Shown piece by piece: positions 12,817-19,707 of a stretch of DNA of 41,180 nucleotides (position 1 is the first letter of the stretch; every line of letters starts with the position of its first letter). The stretch covers positions 1 to 41,180 of IMG/VR virus record IMGVR_UViG_3300042876_000489; one strand, written 5' to 3'. The stretch comes from a virus. A program made the position numbers and the translations under genes. The notes beneath the pieces are model-generated. The model had not been told where the DNA came from. It made no database searches and was given only the letters and a program-made list of their open reading frames with translations.

Positions 12817-12845
12817 ACATTACATCCACGTTTTCTAAATGTCAA
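12817..12845 (-). promoter_or_regulatory. Leftward early promoter candidate
   Basis: On the minus strand a perfect TTGACA (12845-12840) is followed after 17 bp by TAATGT (12822-12817). TGTAAT at a 15-bp spacing is the alternative -10. It overlaps the first codons of the rightward repressor gene, so repressor-gene transcription and early leftward transcription would interfere. It would drive 12785 and the genes down to int. Confidence 0.5.
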
Positions 12846-13294
12846 TAACCCCCCTCGATCGTTCCTTGCTCGATCGGTTTCTCAAGCTCACGCGCGAGCT
12901 CACTGGCGAGCAGGTCGCGGAGGCGCTCGACGTGACTGGGGCGACGATCTCACGGTGGCGTCGAGGGGAATACCCCAGCCGCGGCTTGCACCACTCCACG
13001 CGAGGACGCATCGAGACGATACTCGCGCAGCCCGGTTGGAAGTACGTCACCCCGATTTCACCTTCGGAGGAGGAGGAGCGGGCGGCTGCCGAGAAGGCCG
13101 CCTACGCCGCCGGCGTGCTGTGGGCGCTCGCGCAGGATGCGGACCACATCGCCCGGAAGGCGCGCGATGCGCACGCCGCGATCACCTCGGGTCGGCCCGT
13201 GGGATCACCGCAGCAGCGCCAGCCACGCACCATTGGGAAGGGAACGCCCGGGACCGATCTCCCCAGGCCCCAGGACGCGAAGAAGAAGGCCTGA
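12839..13294 (+). CDS. HTH transcriptional regulator, probable lysogeny repressor
   Basis: This is a 151-residue protein. Residues about 8-52 (RSLLDRFLKLTRELTGEQVAEALDVTGATISRWRRGEYPSRGL) form an XRE-type helix-turn-helix: TGEQVAEALDV is the first helix pair and GATISRWRRGE the recognition helix. The rest is helical (EEEERAAAEKAAYAAGVLWALAQDADHIARKARDAHAAI) with a basic tail, and no LexA-type self-cleavage Ser/Lys domain is visible. It is divergent from the leftward early genes, the classic place for a CI-like repressor. There is no Shine-Dalgarno sequence before the ATG, so leaderless translation is possible. Repressor function is inferred from domain and position. Confidence 0.75.
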   Translation: MSITPLDRSLLDRFLKLTRELTGEQVAEALDVTGATISRWRRGEYPSRGLHHSTRGRIETILAQPGWKYVTPISPSEEEERAAAEKAAYAAGVLWALAQDADHIARKARDAHAAITSGRPVGSPQQRQPRTIGKGTPGTDLPRPQDAKKKA

Positions 13295-13486
13295 GTCGGC
13301 TGCAGTAGGGTCGGGATCGACGAAGTCGAGGAGCTGCCACAGAAGTTCGATGAACTCGCGCTGGTCGACGCCGGGCGGTAGCGTGCCGCGCCACCGCTCC
13401 TCGCCATGGCGATCCGTGATAACGACAACGGGTTCGCCGCCCCGGGTATAGTCCTCGACTTTGACGCCTCGCGCGCGACGCTCCAT
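13205..13486 (-). CDS. Possible 93-aa protein convergent with the repressor gene
   Basis: The frame from ATG 13486 reads MERRARGVKVEDYTRGGEPV, then VVITDRHGEERWRGTLPPGVDQREFIELLWQLLDFVDPD, which has a convincing alternation of strand and helix. Its last ~30 codons overlap the 3' end of the repressor gene on the other strand. There is a weak purine stretch (GGAAGCGGG) before the start. It is isolated from the other leftward genes, and the overlap lowers confidence. Confidence 0.4.
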   Translation of the reverse strand: MERRARGVKVEDYTRGGEPVVVITDRHGEERWRGTLPPGVDQREFIELLWQLLDFVDPDPTAADSGLLLRVLGPGEIGPGRSLPNGAWLALLR

Positions 13487-13759
13487 GCACCCGCTTCCAG
13501 TAGGGGATGTCGAGGAAGGCCGACGATCCACGCTGATGCGTGCCCGTCGTCGGGCGCGCTGTCTACTACAGCGGAGCAATGACCTTGGAGCAAGGGCAGG
13601 GGACGGGGTCAACTCCAGCGCATCGCCGAATAGACGAACGGCCCCCCGCGCGCGTCTCCGAACGTGACATGATGTACTAGCGGGCGGACTCCGGTTCCTG
13701 TAGGTTCGCGTTGACGCACGGCATGAGCGCCGCGCGCACCCACCACATGGAGACAGCCC
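13487..13759. other. Non-coding gap before the cargo genes
   Basis: About 270 bp without a convincing gene on either strand. It should contain the promoter for the rightward cargo genes, but I see no good -35/-10 pair. It contains CCTGTAGGT (13697-13705), shared with the early regulatory region, and GGAG at about 13748 as the ribosome site of the Bor-like gene. Confidence 0.5.
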
Positions 13760-14047
13760 ATGCTCAGGATCAGTGCACTGTTGGTCGCGGTTATTCTGTT
13801 AACGGGATGTTACCACGCGCAGGTAGACACGGGGCTCAAGCCCTCCACGGTCACCGTCGAGAAACGGTGGGCGCATGGGTGGATCTACGGCTTGGTTCCG
13901 CCGTCGACGGTGGATTCCCAGGCAAAGTGCGGCAAGAAGGGAGTGGCGAAGGTGGATACCCAGCTGAGCTTCGCAAACATGCTTGTCGGAAATCTCACGG
14001 GTGGCATCTACACGCCGATGTCAGTGGTAGTGACCTGCGCCGAGTGA
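13760..14047 (+). CDS. bor: Bor-like outer-membrane lipoprotein
   Basis: This is a 95-residue lipoprotein. A signal peptide (MLRISALLVAVILL) ends in the lipobox LTGC, so Cys17 would be acylated. The mature part ends KCGKKGVAKVDTQLSFANMLVGNLTGGIYTPMSVVVTCAE. This aligns with the end of lambda Bor (ICGGAENVVKTETQQTFVNG..., then LGIYTPLEARVYC): a conserved Cys, T-T-Q-x-F-x-N, GIYTP and a terminal Cys near the end. Lambda Bor is expressed from the prophage and increases serum resistance of E. coli. In this high-GC, probably environmental host the benefit must be different or unknown. A GGAG site lies about 8 bp upstream. It opens the rightward cargo segment. Confidence 0.82.
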   Translation: MLRISALLVAVILLTGCYHAQVDTGLKPSTVTVEKRWAHGWIYGLVPPSTVDSQAKCGKKGVAKVDTQLSFANMLVGNLTGGIYTPMSVVVTCAE

Positions 14048-14056
14048 ACGCCTGGT

Positions 14057-14090
14057 GCGGCAGCCGACAGCATCACATGTTGGCTGCCGC
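14057..14090 (+). terminator. Stem-loop after the Bor-like gene
   Basis: GCGGCAGCC (14057-14065) pairs with GGCTGCCGC (14082-14090), a 9-bp stem with a 16-nt loop. It starts 9 bp after the TGA stop. There is no T-run, so it is a weak or factor-assisted terminator or a 3'-end stabiliser. Confidence 0.5.
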
Positions 14091-14133
14091 GCCCGGCCAG
14101 AACCGCATGTAAACAAGAAGAGGGGGGGAGGGC

Positions 14134-14598
14134 GTGCGATTTGTTGTCGCTATTCTCGCGCTGACTGTAGTCGCCTGTTCGGGGGACGGCATGAACGAGC
14201 CGGCTCCGACTGATCCGTATGCCAGGTTCAACGGCAAATGGAGAATCGACTCGTTGCTCGGCCAAAAGCTGCCCTCTTACACGATTGCGACGCCGACCGA
14301 CAGTTCACGCCGCGAGTCGGTAACCATCGAAGTTCACTCTACGGTGGGTGGCATCGCCAACTTCACTGAATATCGCGACTCCAGCTACGCTCGCAGCTTC
14401 ATCAACGGGCTGGGGTGGGTCACGTTCAACCGGACGAACTCAGGCACCTACAAAATGAGCTGGTTGGTCAATGACCTTTGGCTGTCACTCACTGCCGGCA
14501 CAGCCCCGTCATTCATTCAGCTCAGGATGATCAACGAGAACCGCCTTGTGCGCATGTACGGGAGTGAGGCGGGGGAAGTGTTTGTGAGGGTTCACTAG
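14134..14598 (+). CDS. Lipoprotein with lipocalin-like domain
   Basis: This is a 154-residue protein. The start is GTG with a strong purine-rich site (GGGGGGGAGG) just upstream. The N-terminus MRFVVAILALTVVAC is a lipoprotein signal with Cys15 as the lipidation site. The mature part begins FNGKWRIDSLLGQKLPSYTIATPTD, a GxW motif plus a ..LxxxLPSYTI segment, then alternating strands. This looks like a lipocalin-type barrel. Small lipoproteins with W-x-L-x-S-x-N-G-x-x-LP-type openings are, from memory, frequent in Gemmatimonadota, the main hint about the host. Function is unknown. It is probably envelope cargo expressed in the lysogen. Confidence 0.65.
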   Translation: MRFVVAILALTVVACSGDGMNEPAPTDPYARFNGKWRIDSLLGQKLPSYTIATPTDSSRRESVTIEVHSTVGGIANFTEYRDSSYARSFINGLGWVTFNRTNSGTYKMSWLVNDLWLSLTAGTAPSFIQLRMINENRLVRMYGSEAGEVFVRVH

Positions 14599-14649
14599 CT
14601 CACAGTTCACACGCCGTCGCGATCGCGAGGCCCTCTTTGGGAGATTGGA

Positions 14650-15021
14650 ATGCGAGCCCGATCACTGTTGCTGGCGTTGCTCGTCCTGGCGCCATCACTC
14701 GCCGCTGCTCAGAAGAACTGCAAGAAGGGCATCCCGTGCGGCAACGGCTGCATCGCTGCCAATAAAGTCTGCCGGATCGGGAACGCAGCGCCGGCGCCGG
14801 CGCGCGCGCCGGCCGTGCAGGAGGCGTCGACCGCGGCGCCCTCGACGACTTCCGGTCCGGTCGCGATGGGGCCGTGGGTGGCGTCGTCGCGCGGGCGCAC
14901 CTATTACCGCGCCGGCTGCGGCGGAGCGAACAAACTGAGCGCCCAGAATCGCATCTACTTCAAGGACGAGGCGTCGGCCGAGGCGGCCGGCTACGCGCGG
15001 TCCGGGGCGAAGGGGTGTTGA
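14650..15021 (+). CDS. Exported Cys-rich protein with Ada-like metal-site tail
   Basis: This is a 123-residue protein. Signal peptide MRARSLLLALLVLAPSLAAAQ ends in an AAA-Q cleavage site. The mature start NCKKGIPCGNGCIAANKVCRIG is a small Cys-rich module of a type seen in exported nuclease-associated proteins. An Ala/Pro linker leads to WVASSRGRTYYRAGCGGANKL, then NRIYFKDEASAEAAGYARSGAKGC. This last part resembles the zinc-binding module of Ada (YY..GC ... N...F....EA-AAGYR-S..C) but with reduced spacing. A GGGAG site precedes the ATG. It is presumably periplasmic or surface cargo. No enzyme domain is present. Confidence 0.6.
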   Translation: MRARSLLLALLVLAPSLAAAQKNCKKGIPCGNGCIAANKVCRIGNAAPAPARAPAVQEASTAAPSTTSGPVAMGPWVASSRGRTYYRAGCGGANKLSAQNRIYFKDEASAEAAGYARSGAKGC

Positions 15022-15023
15022 CG

Positions 15024-15344
15024 ATGGCAGGCGAGATCCTACTACCCGTTACAGGCTGGAAAAACAAGCAGGGCACGGCCGATCGGGCGTGCATCTGCGG
15101 GAGTTGGCAGCAGCACTGGATCAACCTGTCCCGGCGCGAGTGGCCGTACTACTGCACCGTCGCCGCGTGCACCCGCCGCGCCACCGTAGGTGCTCACGTC
15201 ATCAATACCGACGCGCGCACGTCGGGCGAGTGGATTGTCCCGTTATGCGATTCCTGTAACAAGCGGACAGACGCCTTCACGCTCACCCTGGACACGGCCC
15301 TTGAGCCGGCGAATCGCGCAGAAACCTGCGAGAAGAGACGGTAG
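15024..15344 (+). CDS. HNH-like zinc-cysteine protein, 106 aa
   Basis: The sequence is WKNKQGTADRACICGSWQQHWINLSRREWPYYCTVAACTRRATVGAHVINTDARTSGEWIVPLCDSCNKRTDAF. It has paired Cys (CICGSW; CTVAAC), GAHV, then VPLCDSCNK, a layout like a zinc-bound HNH or treble-clef fold. From memory a similar bacterial protein family is found next to defence and phage cargo genes. Without the full HNH histidine pair, catalysis is doubtful. The ATG is 2 bp after the previous stop. It is followed after 5 bp by a KTSC-like gene, so the two are likely co-expressed. Confidence 0.62.
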   Translation: MAGEILLPVTGWKNKQGTADRACICGSWQQHWINLSRREWPYYCTVAACTRRATVGAHVINTDARTSGEWIVPLCDSCNKRTDAFTLTLDTALEPANRAETCEKRR

Positions 15345-15349
15345 CATTC

Positions 15350-15577
15350 ATGCAACTGTATCGTGATGTCGACGGAGACTCGGCCGTGGTGGCGTTCGAG
15401 GAGGGGCCCGACTTTCTTCGGGTGCAGTTCGACGACGGCGGTGTCTACCTGTACACGATGGCCAGTGCCGGTGCAATGCACCTCGATCGCGTCAAGCAGC
15501 TCGCCCGAAGTGGCGAGGGGTTGAATGCGTACATCAATCGCCATCTGCGGAAGCGATACGCGCGGAAGGAGCGATAG
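15350..15577 (+). CDS. KTSC-like domain protein, 75 aa
   Basis: The sequence is DGDSAVVAFEEGPDFLRVQFDDGGVYLYTMASAGAMHLDRVKQLARSGEGLNAYINRHLRKRYARK. It shows the L-V-F-----Y-Y ... L..A.SGEGLN-YIN..+...Y pattern of KTSC domains (first noted fused to lysyl-tRNA synthetases, otherwise alone). It has a small basic C-terminus. It sits immediately after the zinc-cysteine gene and before a membrane protein gene. Its molecular role is not established for the family. Confidence 0.65.
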   Translation: MQLYRDVDGDSAVVAFEEGPDFLRVQFDDGGVYLYTMASAGAMHLDRVKQLARSGEGLNAYINRHLRKRYARKER

Positions 15578-15581
15578 CGCG

Positions 15582-16094
15582 ATGGACGGGTTCTGGAGTG
15601 GGGTTGGGGCGAGCGCCGTTGGTGCCGTGGTGGCCCTCGCGGTGCCATGGCTCACATCGATGCTCGGGCGCCGCGCGCGTAGGCTTCAGACGCTCCATGC
15701 CTTGCGCAGCGAGCTGGCGACGAACGCGCTAGCCATTGGGGCAGAAACGCGCAGCGTCACCGCGGCGAAGCCCATGGTCCAGATCTTCGATGCGGTTGGT
15801 GCCGACGTGGCCCTTTGGTACCCGGATACACGGGATAAGACCCTCATCGCCTACCATTTCCTCAGAGAACTTTCCGCGGCCATGGACGACCTCGATGCCG
15901 CGCGCGTTGCCACCCTCGCCGTTCCGGTGACGTCGCTGCCCACTTGGGGGTTCGGTGGGGTAGCCGCGAGAGATCCCGTCCATCGACGTGGCTCCCGCAT
16001 CGAAGATCTCACCAGAGAAGCAAGGGTTCTGACCCGCGAAGCCATCACGGCGATCGACGGCGAAATTGTACGCGTGCAGCAATGGGATGCATGA
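15582..16094 (+). CDS. Membrane-anchored protein of unknown function, 170 aa
   Basis: The start MDGFWSGVGASAVGAVVALAVPWLTSMLGRRARRL at 15582 lies 4 bp after the previous stop. It gives one N-terminal transmembrane helix followed by a basic stretch, so the rest is probably cytoplasmic. The soluble part is helical (LHALRSELATNALAIGAE ... LIAYHFLRELSAAMDDLDAAR). N-anchored cytoplasmic helical proteins in prophage cargo regions are often exclusion or signalling proteins, but nothing here proves that. No family is recognised. Confidence 0.6.
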   Translation: MDGFWSGVGASAVGAVVALAVPWLTSMLGRRARRLQTLHALRSELATNALAIGAETRSVTAAKPMVQIFDAVGADVALWYPDTRDKTLIAYHFLRELSAAMDDLDAARVATLAVPVTSLPTWGFGGVAARDPVHRRGSRIEDLTREARVLTREAITAIDGEIVRVQQWDA

Positions 16095-16282
16095 CCTCGC
16101 CCTGTCGCGCGTGGCACGGATGAGTGGGATACAGCGGAGTTCGTGGCGGACGTCTCGTGTCTTCTGCGTAAGTTCTTGCGCTCTATAACCTTGCTTGTCT
16201 TTGCAAATTCTCCACTGAACCCTCTTTTCCGTAATCGACCGATTTCCTAGCGTGATGCGACCTTCACCTTCAGAGGCACGCA

Positions 16283-16513
16283 ATGGAATCGCATTCGATC
16301 GCAGATGAACGCACGACCTTCACGGGGGTCGCCGGGAACCGGTGCTGGGCGGTCATGATCAGCCCGACGCTCTCGACACCGCATAGCCCGGCTGTGATTC
16401 GGATAGGTGACACCGAGCACCTTCTCGAGACATTTCCTTTCGCACCCGAGCAGCCTGACGTGGAAGCGGCCGTGAGCCGTTGGCTGCAGGACCGACGGCG
16501 ATACGCTCCCTAG
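16283..16513 (+). CDS. Unknown 76-aa protein at the end of the cargo segment
   Basis: The sequence MESHSIADERTTFTGVAGNRCWAVMISPTLSTPHSPAVIRIGDTEHLLETFPFAPEQPDVEAAVSRWLQDRRRYAP shows a strand-rich first half and a helix at the end. The preceding 188 bp are less GC-rich than their surroundings and contain TATAAC (16184-16189) as a possible -10 without a good -35. Its stop overlaps the end of the convergent late operon by 4 bp. Confidence 0.5.
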   Translation: MESHSIADERTTFTGVAGNRCWAVMISPTLSTPHSPAVIRIGDTEHLLETFPFAPEQPDVEAAVSRWLQDRRRYAP

Positions 16514-17169
16514 AACGCGATCGCAGCGAGGGCCGCCATGGTCACGCCGGCGCCTAGCAGCGCGCTCGTGATCCGAGACGGGCAGGGCAGTGGCCCGATC
16601 TTGCAGCGCAGCGCCTTCTCCTGCGCGGCCAGCTCTCGCTCACGCGCGGCGAGCTCCGTGCGTAGATCCGCCTTCTCGGCGGAATCGGCCTGCACCTGCG
16701 CCTCGAGCGCGGCCACCCGCACGCGCGCGGAGTCCCGCTCGGCGGTGCGCGCATCGCGTTCGGTGAGGTACGCCATGGCCGTGCGATTCGCCTCGAGGTT
16801 GAGGGCCTCGAGGTGGGCGGCCATCTGGTAGACACTCGTCAGCGAGTCGGCCACGGCGCGCGCCGCGGCCGCCTGCACCTCGCGTAGCCTGGCGAGCTGC
16901 TCGTCACCGCGCGCGGCGGCGGCGTCGCTGCGGGCCGTTGCCCGCTGGAGGGGCACGCGTGTTGCCGCGGAGGCCTCCGCCGCCGCGGCTGAGCGCACGG
17001 AGTCCGCGCGTACCACGGCGCGCATCGAGTCCGCGACGTTGCGGGCGTGCGCCTGCTCGGCACGGCGGGCGCCGTCCCAGCGATCGCACGCGCGCAGCGC
17101 CGCGAGGACCACGAGCGCCGCGAGGACGATGGCGATGATGCGTGCCGGGGCGCCAGAGAGGTTGGGCAT
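16510..17169 (-). CDS. Spanin-like coiled-coil membrane protein
   Basis: This is a 219-residue protein. The N-terminal helix RIIAIVLAALVVLAALRAC crosses the membrane. A long charged coiled coil with Ala/Arg/Asp/Glu heptads follows (SLTSVYQMAAHLEALNLEANRTAMAYLTERDARTAERDSARVRVAALEAQV...), then CKIGPLPCPSRITSALLGAGVTMAALAAIAF as a second hydrophobic end. The layout fits an inner-membrane spanin of the Rz type, but the C-terminal hydrophobic segment is unusual and no overlapping Rz1 lipoprotein was found. The start is TGATG with the upstream gene. It is the final gene of the late operon. Confidence 0.55.
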   Translation of the reverse strand: MPNLSGAPARIIAIVLAALVVLAALRACDRWDGARRAEQAHARNVADSMRAVVRADSVRSAAAAEASAATRVPLQRATARSDAAAARGDEQLARLREVQAAAARAVADSLTSVYQMAAHLEALNLEANRTAMAYLTERDARTAERDSARVRVAALEAQVQADSAEKADLRTELAARERELAAQEKALRCKIGPLPCPSRITSALLGAGVTMAALAAIAF

Positions 17170-17465
17170 CATTCGCACACCTCCGTGATCTCGTGAATGC
17201 GCTTGTAGACGCTGTGGGTGATGGTAAAGCGGACGGTGTACGTGCTGCCCTTCACGAGCGCGGCCGTGTTCGGCAGGTTGCCGCGGAAGGTCCCGTGCGT
17301 GCCGGCGACATAGGCGCAGGCGATGTTGGCGCCGCCCGTGATGGGGGTACCGGCGCTTCCCAGGACATCGGCGATCACCGTGGCGGAGGCATCGAGGTAG
17401 ATCCCGTCCGCCTGATCACGGGCGCGGTTGTAGGCGAGGGTGTTGTCGCTGCCAGCCGAGAGCAT
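17169..17465 (-). CDS. Small beta-rich virion-region protein, 98 aa
   Basis: The sequence starts MLSAGSDNTLAYNRARDQADGIYLDASATVIADVLGSAGTPI. The second half has LPNTAALVKGSTYTVRFTITHSVYKRIHEITEVC, which reads as a small immunoglobulin-like or tail-fibre accessory beta domain. It is coupled to the short gene upstream by TAATG and follows the tail fibre gene, so a tail-tip or fibre accessory role is a fair guess. No family is recognised. Confidence 0.55.
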   Translation of the reverse strand: MLSAGSDNTLAYNRARDQADGIYLDASATVIADVLGSAGTPITGGANIACAYVAGTHGTFRGNLPNTAALVKGSTYTVRFTITHSVYKRIHEITEVCE

Positions 17466-17689
17466 TAGGCACCTCCAAGGGGCCGCGGGTAGACCTGCGG
17501 AGCGCCGCCGAGACGGGGCGCCGTGTGGCCGGCGCCGGCGAGGCGTGCGGCAACGTTCACGTCACCGAGGATGCGGGGCTGCGCGAACGGGGCGCCGGTC
17601 AACGCAGCGGGCGGACCCGCGGGCGCAGCCGGTGCCTGGCCGAGCCAGGCACCGATCCACTCACCCAGCAGCGCACCGAGCCAGCCCAT
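17465..17689 (-). CDS. Small tail-fibre-associated protein, 74 aa
   Basis: The sequence is MGWLGALLGEWIGAWLGQAP followed by a Pro/Ala/Gly-rich segment. Short proteins beginning MGWLG-L-G-W-G are, from memory, common directly after long tail fibre genes in siphoviruses, with no proven function. The N-terminal 17 residues are amphipathic or hydrophobic. It is coupled on both sides by TAATG. Confidence 0.55.
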   Translation of the reverse strand: MGWLGALLGEWIGAWLGQAPAAPAGPPAALTGAPFAQPRILGDVNVAARLAGAGHTAPRLGGAPQVYPRPLGGA

Positions 17690-19107
17690 TAGCTGAGATC
17701 CACCGTATCGAGCGTGCGCGCGCCCGTCACGGGATTGATGGACCCCGCGACGCGTGTCTTGGCGCCATCGAGCGACTTGAACGCGACGGCGCCGCCGGCG
17801 GACGTGAGTCCAGTCGCCGGGCCCGCAAGCGTGGCGAGCACGGCCCGCAGCACCTCGACGATGGAGTGGCCGCCTTCGACGGCGGCCGCGCTGACAGCGG
17901 CGGCGATCTCTCCGGTGGTGGGGACCGGCGCGACGATGTCGCCGAGTACCGGCATCACCGAGCGCACGGAGACCGTGTAGGCTCCGAGCGTCGGCACGAT
18001 CGGGTTCAGGGTGCCGCCCTCGACGAGCAGCGTGCCGCCGGTGATCCGTAGTTCGTGATTGCCCTCGTAGGGGCGCAGCCGCCACCCGTTCTCGAGGAAC
18101 AGGTAATAGGGGGTCGTGTGCCCGTCGAACGTCGCATCCCCTCCCACGCGCCGCAGCGCGGCGGGGTAGGCGTGCCCGTTCAGGGTATCCCACTCGACCC
18201 ACGCGGCGTACAGATCGGAGACGTCGAGCGTCGTCTCGCCACTCGACATAATGATGAGTTGGTTCGGCCCGTCGAAGGTCATGGGAGAGGGGTTAGGGTT
18301 CGTCGCGTCGTAGGGATGGCCGGCCGGCAGGCTTGCCTGGGCGTCGATCCACCACGCCGCCGAGCCCTCGTAGAGTTGGCGGTCGCCCGTCGAAAGAGGC
18401 ACGCTCCACGCGAGATACTCGCAGAAATAACCGATGAGACCGTTCGCTCCGGAGCGGGCGCAAAGCGTGAGCGGGTTCGTCGTCTCTGCGCCGGCGCCGG
18501 ACCCGAGCGCATTACCGATGTTCCATGCGCTCAGCGTGCCACCCGCGTACCGGGCGGTGGCGATCGCCGCCGAGTCGACGACAGAGGACGGGGAGCGCAC
18601 AATGCCCGCGTCGAACTCGAGCCTCCCGAGCCCATCAATCCAGAGCATGGGGTTCGCGCTGTTCCCCTCGTAGACGTTCCCGTACCCAACCGCGGTCGGA
18701 TAGAGGGTGGTCGCAATCGTGACCTGCGCCGCGCCGAGGCCCGTCGTCGATTCCGAATGCACGAAGGACGTCGCGAGCGCGCGTGACCCCAGTCGGTTCG
18801 GGGTGCCGGGCACGTAGAGCGGCGCGCCTGTCGCCACGACCTGACGCTGCTTCGCTAGCGTGGGCGTGGCGACGTGGAGTCCGTTGCCGCTCTGGTCGTA
18901 AAGGATCGACACAAACCCGTTGCCGGCACCGACGAACGCCAGCAGGTCGGTGATGTCGGGGGCGCCGTGGTGCGCGTAGATATCGCGCTCGGTGTCGTCC
19001 GCCGAGCGGCGCACGCGGAAGAGCGGCCCGGTGTATGCCGTGAAGAGGAGCCGCATCACCGAGTAGGCGGCGAGGGGCGTCGGGAGCGAGTCGAGGGCGG
19101 TCGCCAT
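17689..19107 (-). CDS. Tail fibre / receptor-binding protein with AbfB- and LamG-like domain
   Basis: This is a 472-residue protein. The N-terminal ~220 residues (AAYSVMRLLFTAYTGPLFRVRRSADDTERDIYAHHGAPDITDLLAFVGAGNGFVSILYDQSGNGLH) match the opening of alpha-L-arabinofuranosidase B-type jelly-roll modules used in phage tail proteins. A second module (NQLIIMSSGETTLDVSDLYAAWVEWDTLNGHAYPAALRRVGGD ... YYLFLENGWRLRPYEGNHELRITGGTLLVEGG) resembles a repeated virion module seen in other phages. The C-terminus is helical then basic. It lies downstream of the endolysin, with no gap. Carbohydrate binding is inferred, and hydrolase activity is not claimed. Confidence 0.72.
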   Translation of the reverse strand: MATALDSLPTPLAAYSVMRLLFTAYTGPLFRVRRSADDTERDIYAHHGAPDITDLLAFVGAGNGFVSILYDQSGNGLHVATPTLAKQRQVVATGAPLYVPGTPNRLGSRALATSFVHSESTTGLGAAQVTIATTLYPTAVGYGNVYEGNSANPMLWIDGLGRLEFDAGIVRSPSSVVDSAAIATARYAGGTLSAWNIGNALGSGAGAETTNPLTLCARSGANGLIGYFCEYLAWSVPLSTGDRQLYEGSAAWWIDAQASLPAGHPYDATNPNPSPMTFDGPNQLIIMSSGETTLDVSDLYAAWVEWDTLNGHAYPAALRRVGGDATFDGHTTPYYLFLENGWRLRPYEGNHELRITGGTLLVEGGTLNPIVPTLGAYTVSVRSVMPVLGDIVAPVPTTGEIAAAVSAAAVEGGHSIVEVLRAVLATLAGPATGLTSAGGAVAFKSLDGAKTRVAGSINPVTGARTLDTVDLS

Positions 19108-19707
19108 TTACACTCCGTGAAGGGCCGTGCGCAACGCCTCGAGCGTCGCCACGGGGTGCGCTGCGTCGTAGCCGATGATGTCCACCTTGCGCCCACGCTG
19201 GCCCGCGCGCGGATGCGGCCGGCCGTCCTCGGTGAGGCGCGGATAGCAGGCCTCGACATGGTGCGATGTCACGCGCCACGTCTCGGCGAGCGGCCAGCGC
19301 TCGGCGGCGAACAGCTCACGCGCCACGTCTGCGAAGGCGCGTATCTGGGCGTCCGTGATGCGATCGCCGGCGCGGCCGCCGGCGGCGAAGGCCACGCCGT
19401 AGAAAGCGGAGTTGGCGTGGCCGTCGGGGTACGGCAGGCGCCTGGGGTCAGACGTCCGACACACGCCGGCGTGGGGTGCGCGCATCGTGCGCGGGATGAT
19501 CTCGAAGACCTGTCCGTCATCCCAGATCAGGAAGTTGTAGCCGAGTTTGCACTTGAGGCTGAGTAACCACTCGATCGCGCCGCGATCGGTGACACTCGCG
19601 TCGTAGTGCGCCATCACACCGAGCCGCGGCGCGATCGCGAGCACCGGGCGCCCCAGCTCTGGGCGCAGCGTGATGCGCGTCCTGTACCGCTGGCTAATCG
19701 TGCTCAT
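19108..19707 (-). CDS. N-acetylmuramoyl-L-alanine amidase (endolysin)
   Basis: This is a 199-residue Amidase_2-type endolysin that cuts the amide between N-acetylmuramic acid and L-alanine in peptidoglycan. Zinc and catalytic positions fit: H34 in GVMAHYDAS, Y57 in LGYNFLIWDDGQVFEI, H79 in PHAGVC, H149/H150 in TSHHVEA and the K174-x-D176 pair in GRKVDIIGYD. Start MSTISQRYR at 19707 overlaps the end of the holin candidate by 14 bp. There is no signal peptide, so export needs a holin. It sits between the membrane genes and the tail fibre. Confidence 0.85.
   Translation of the reverse strand: MSTISQRYRTRITLRPELGRPVLAIAPRLGVMAHYDASVTDRGAIEWLLSLKCKLGYNFLIWDDGQVFEIIPRTMRAPHAGVCRTSDPRRLPYPDGHANSAFYGVAFAAGGRAGDRITDAQIRAFADVARELFAAERWPLAETWRVTSHHVEACYPRLTEDGRPHPRAGQRGRKVDIIGYDAAHPVATLEALRTALHGV

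Noticed and set aside
13102-13593. Second minus-strand frame opposite the repressor end
   Set aside because: Ser/Ala-rich composition and full overlap with the repressor gene. The 13205-13486 frame is the more protein-like of the two.
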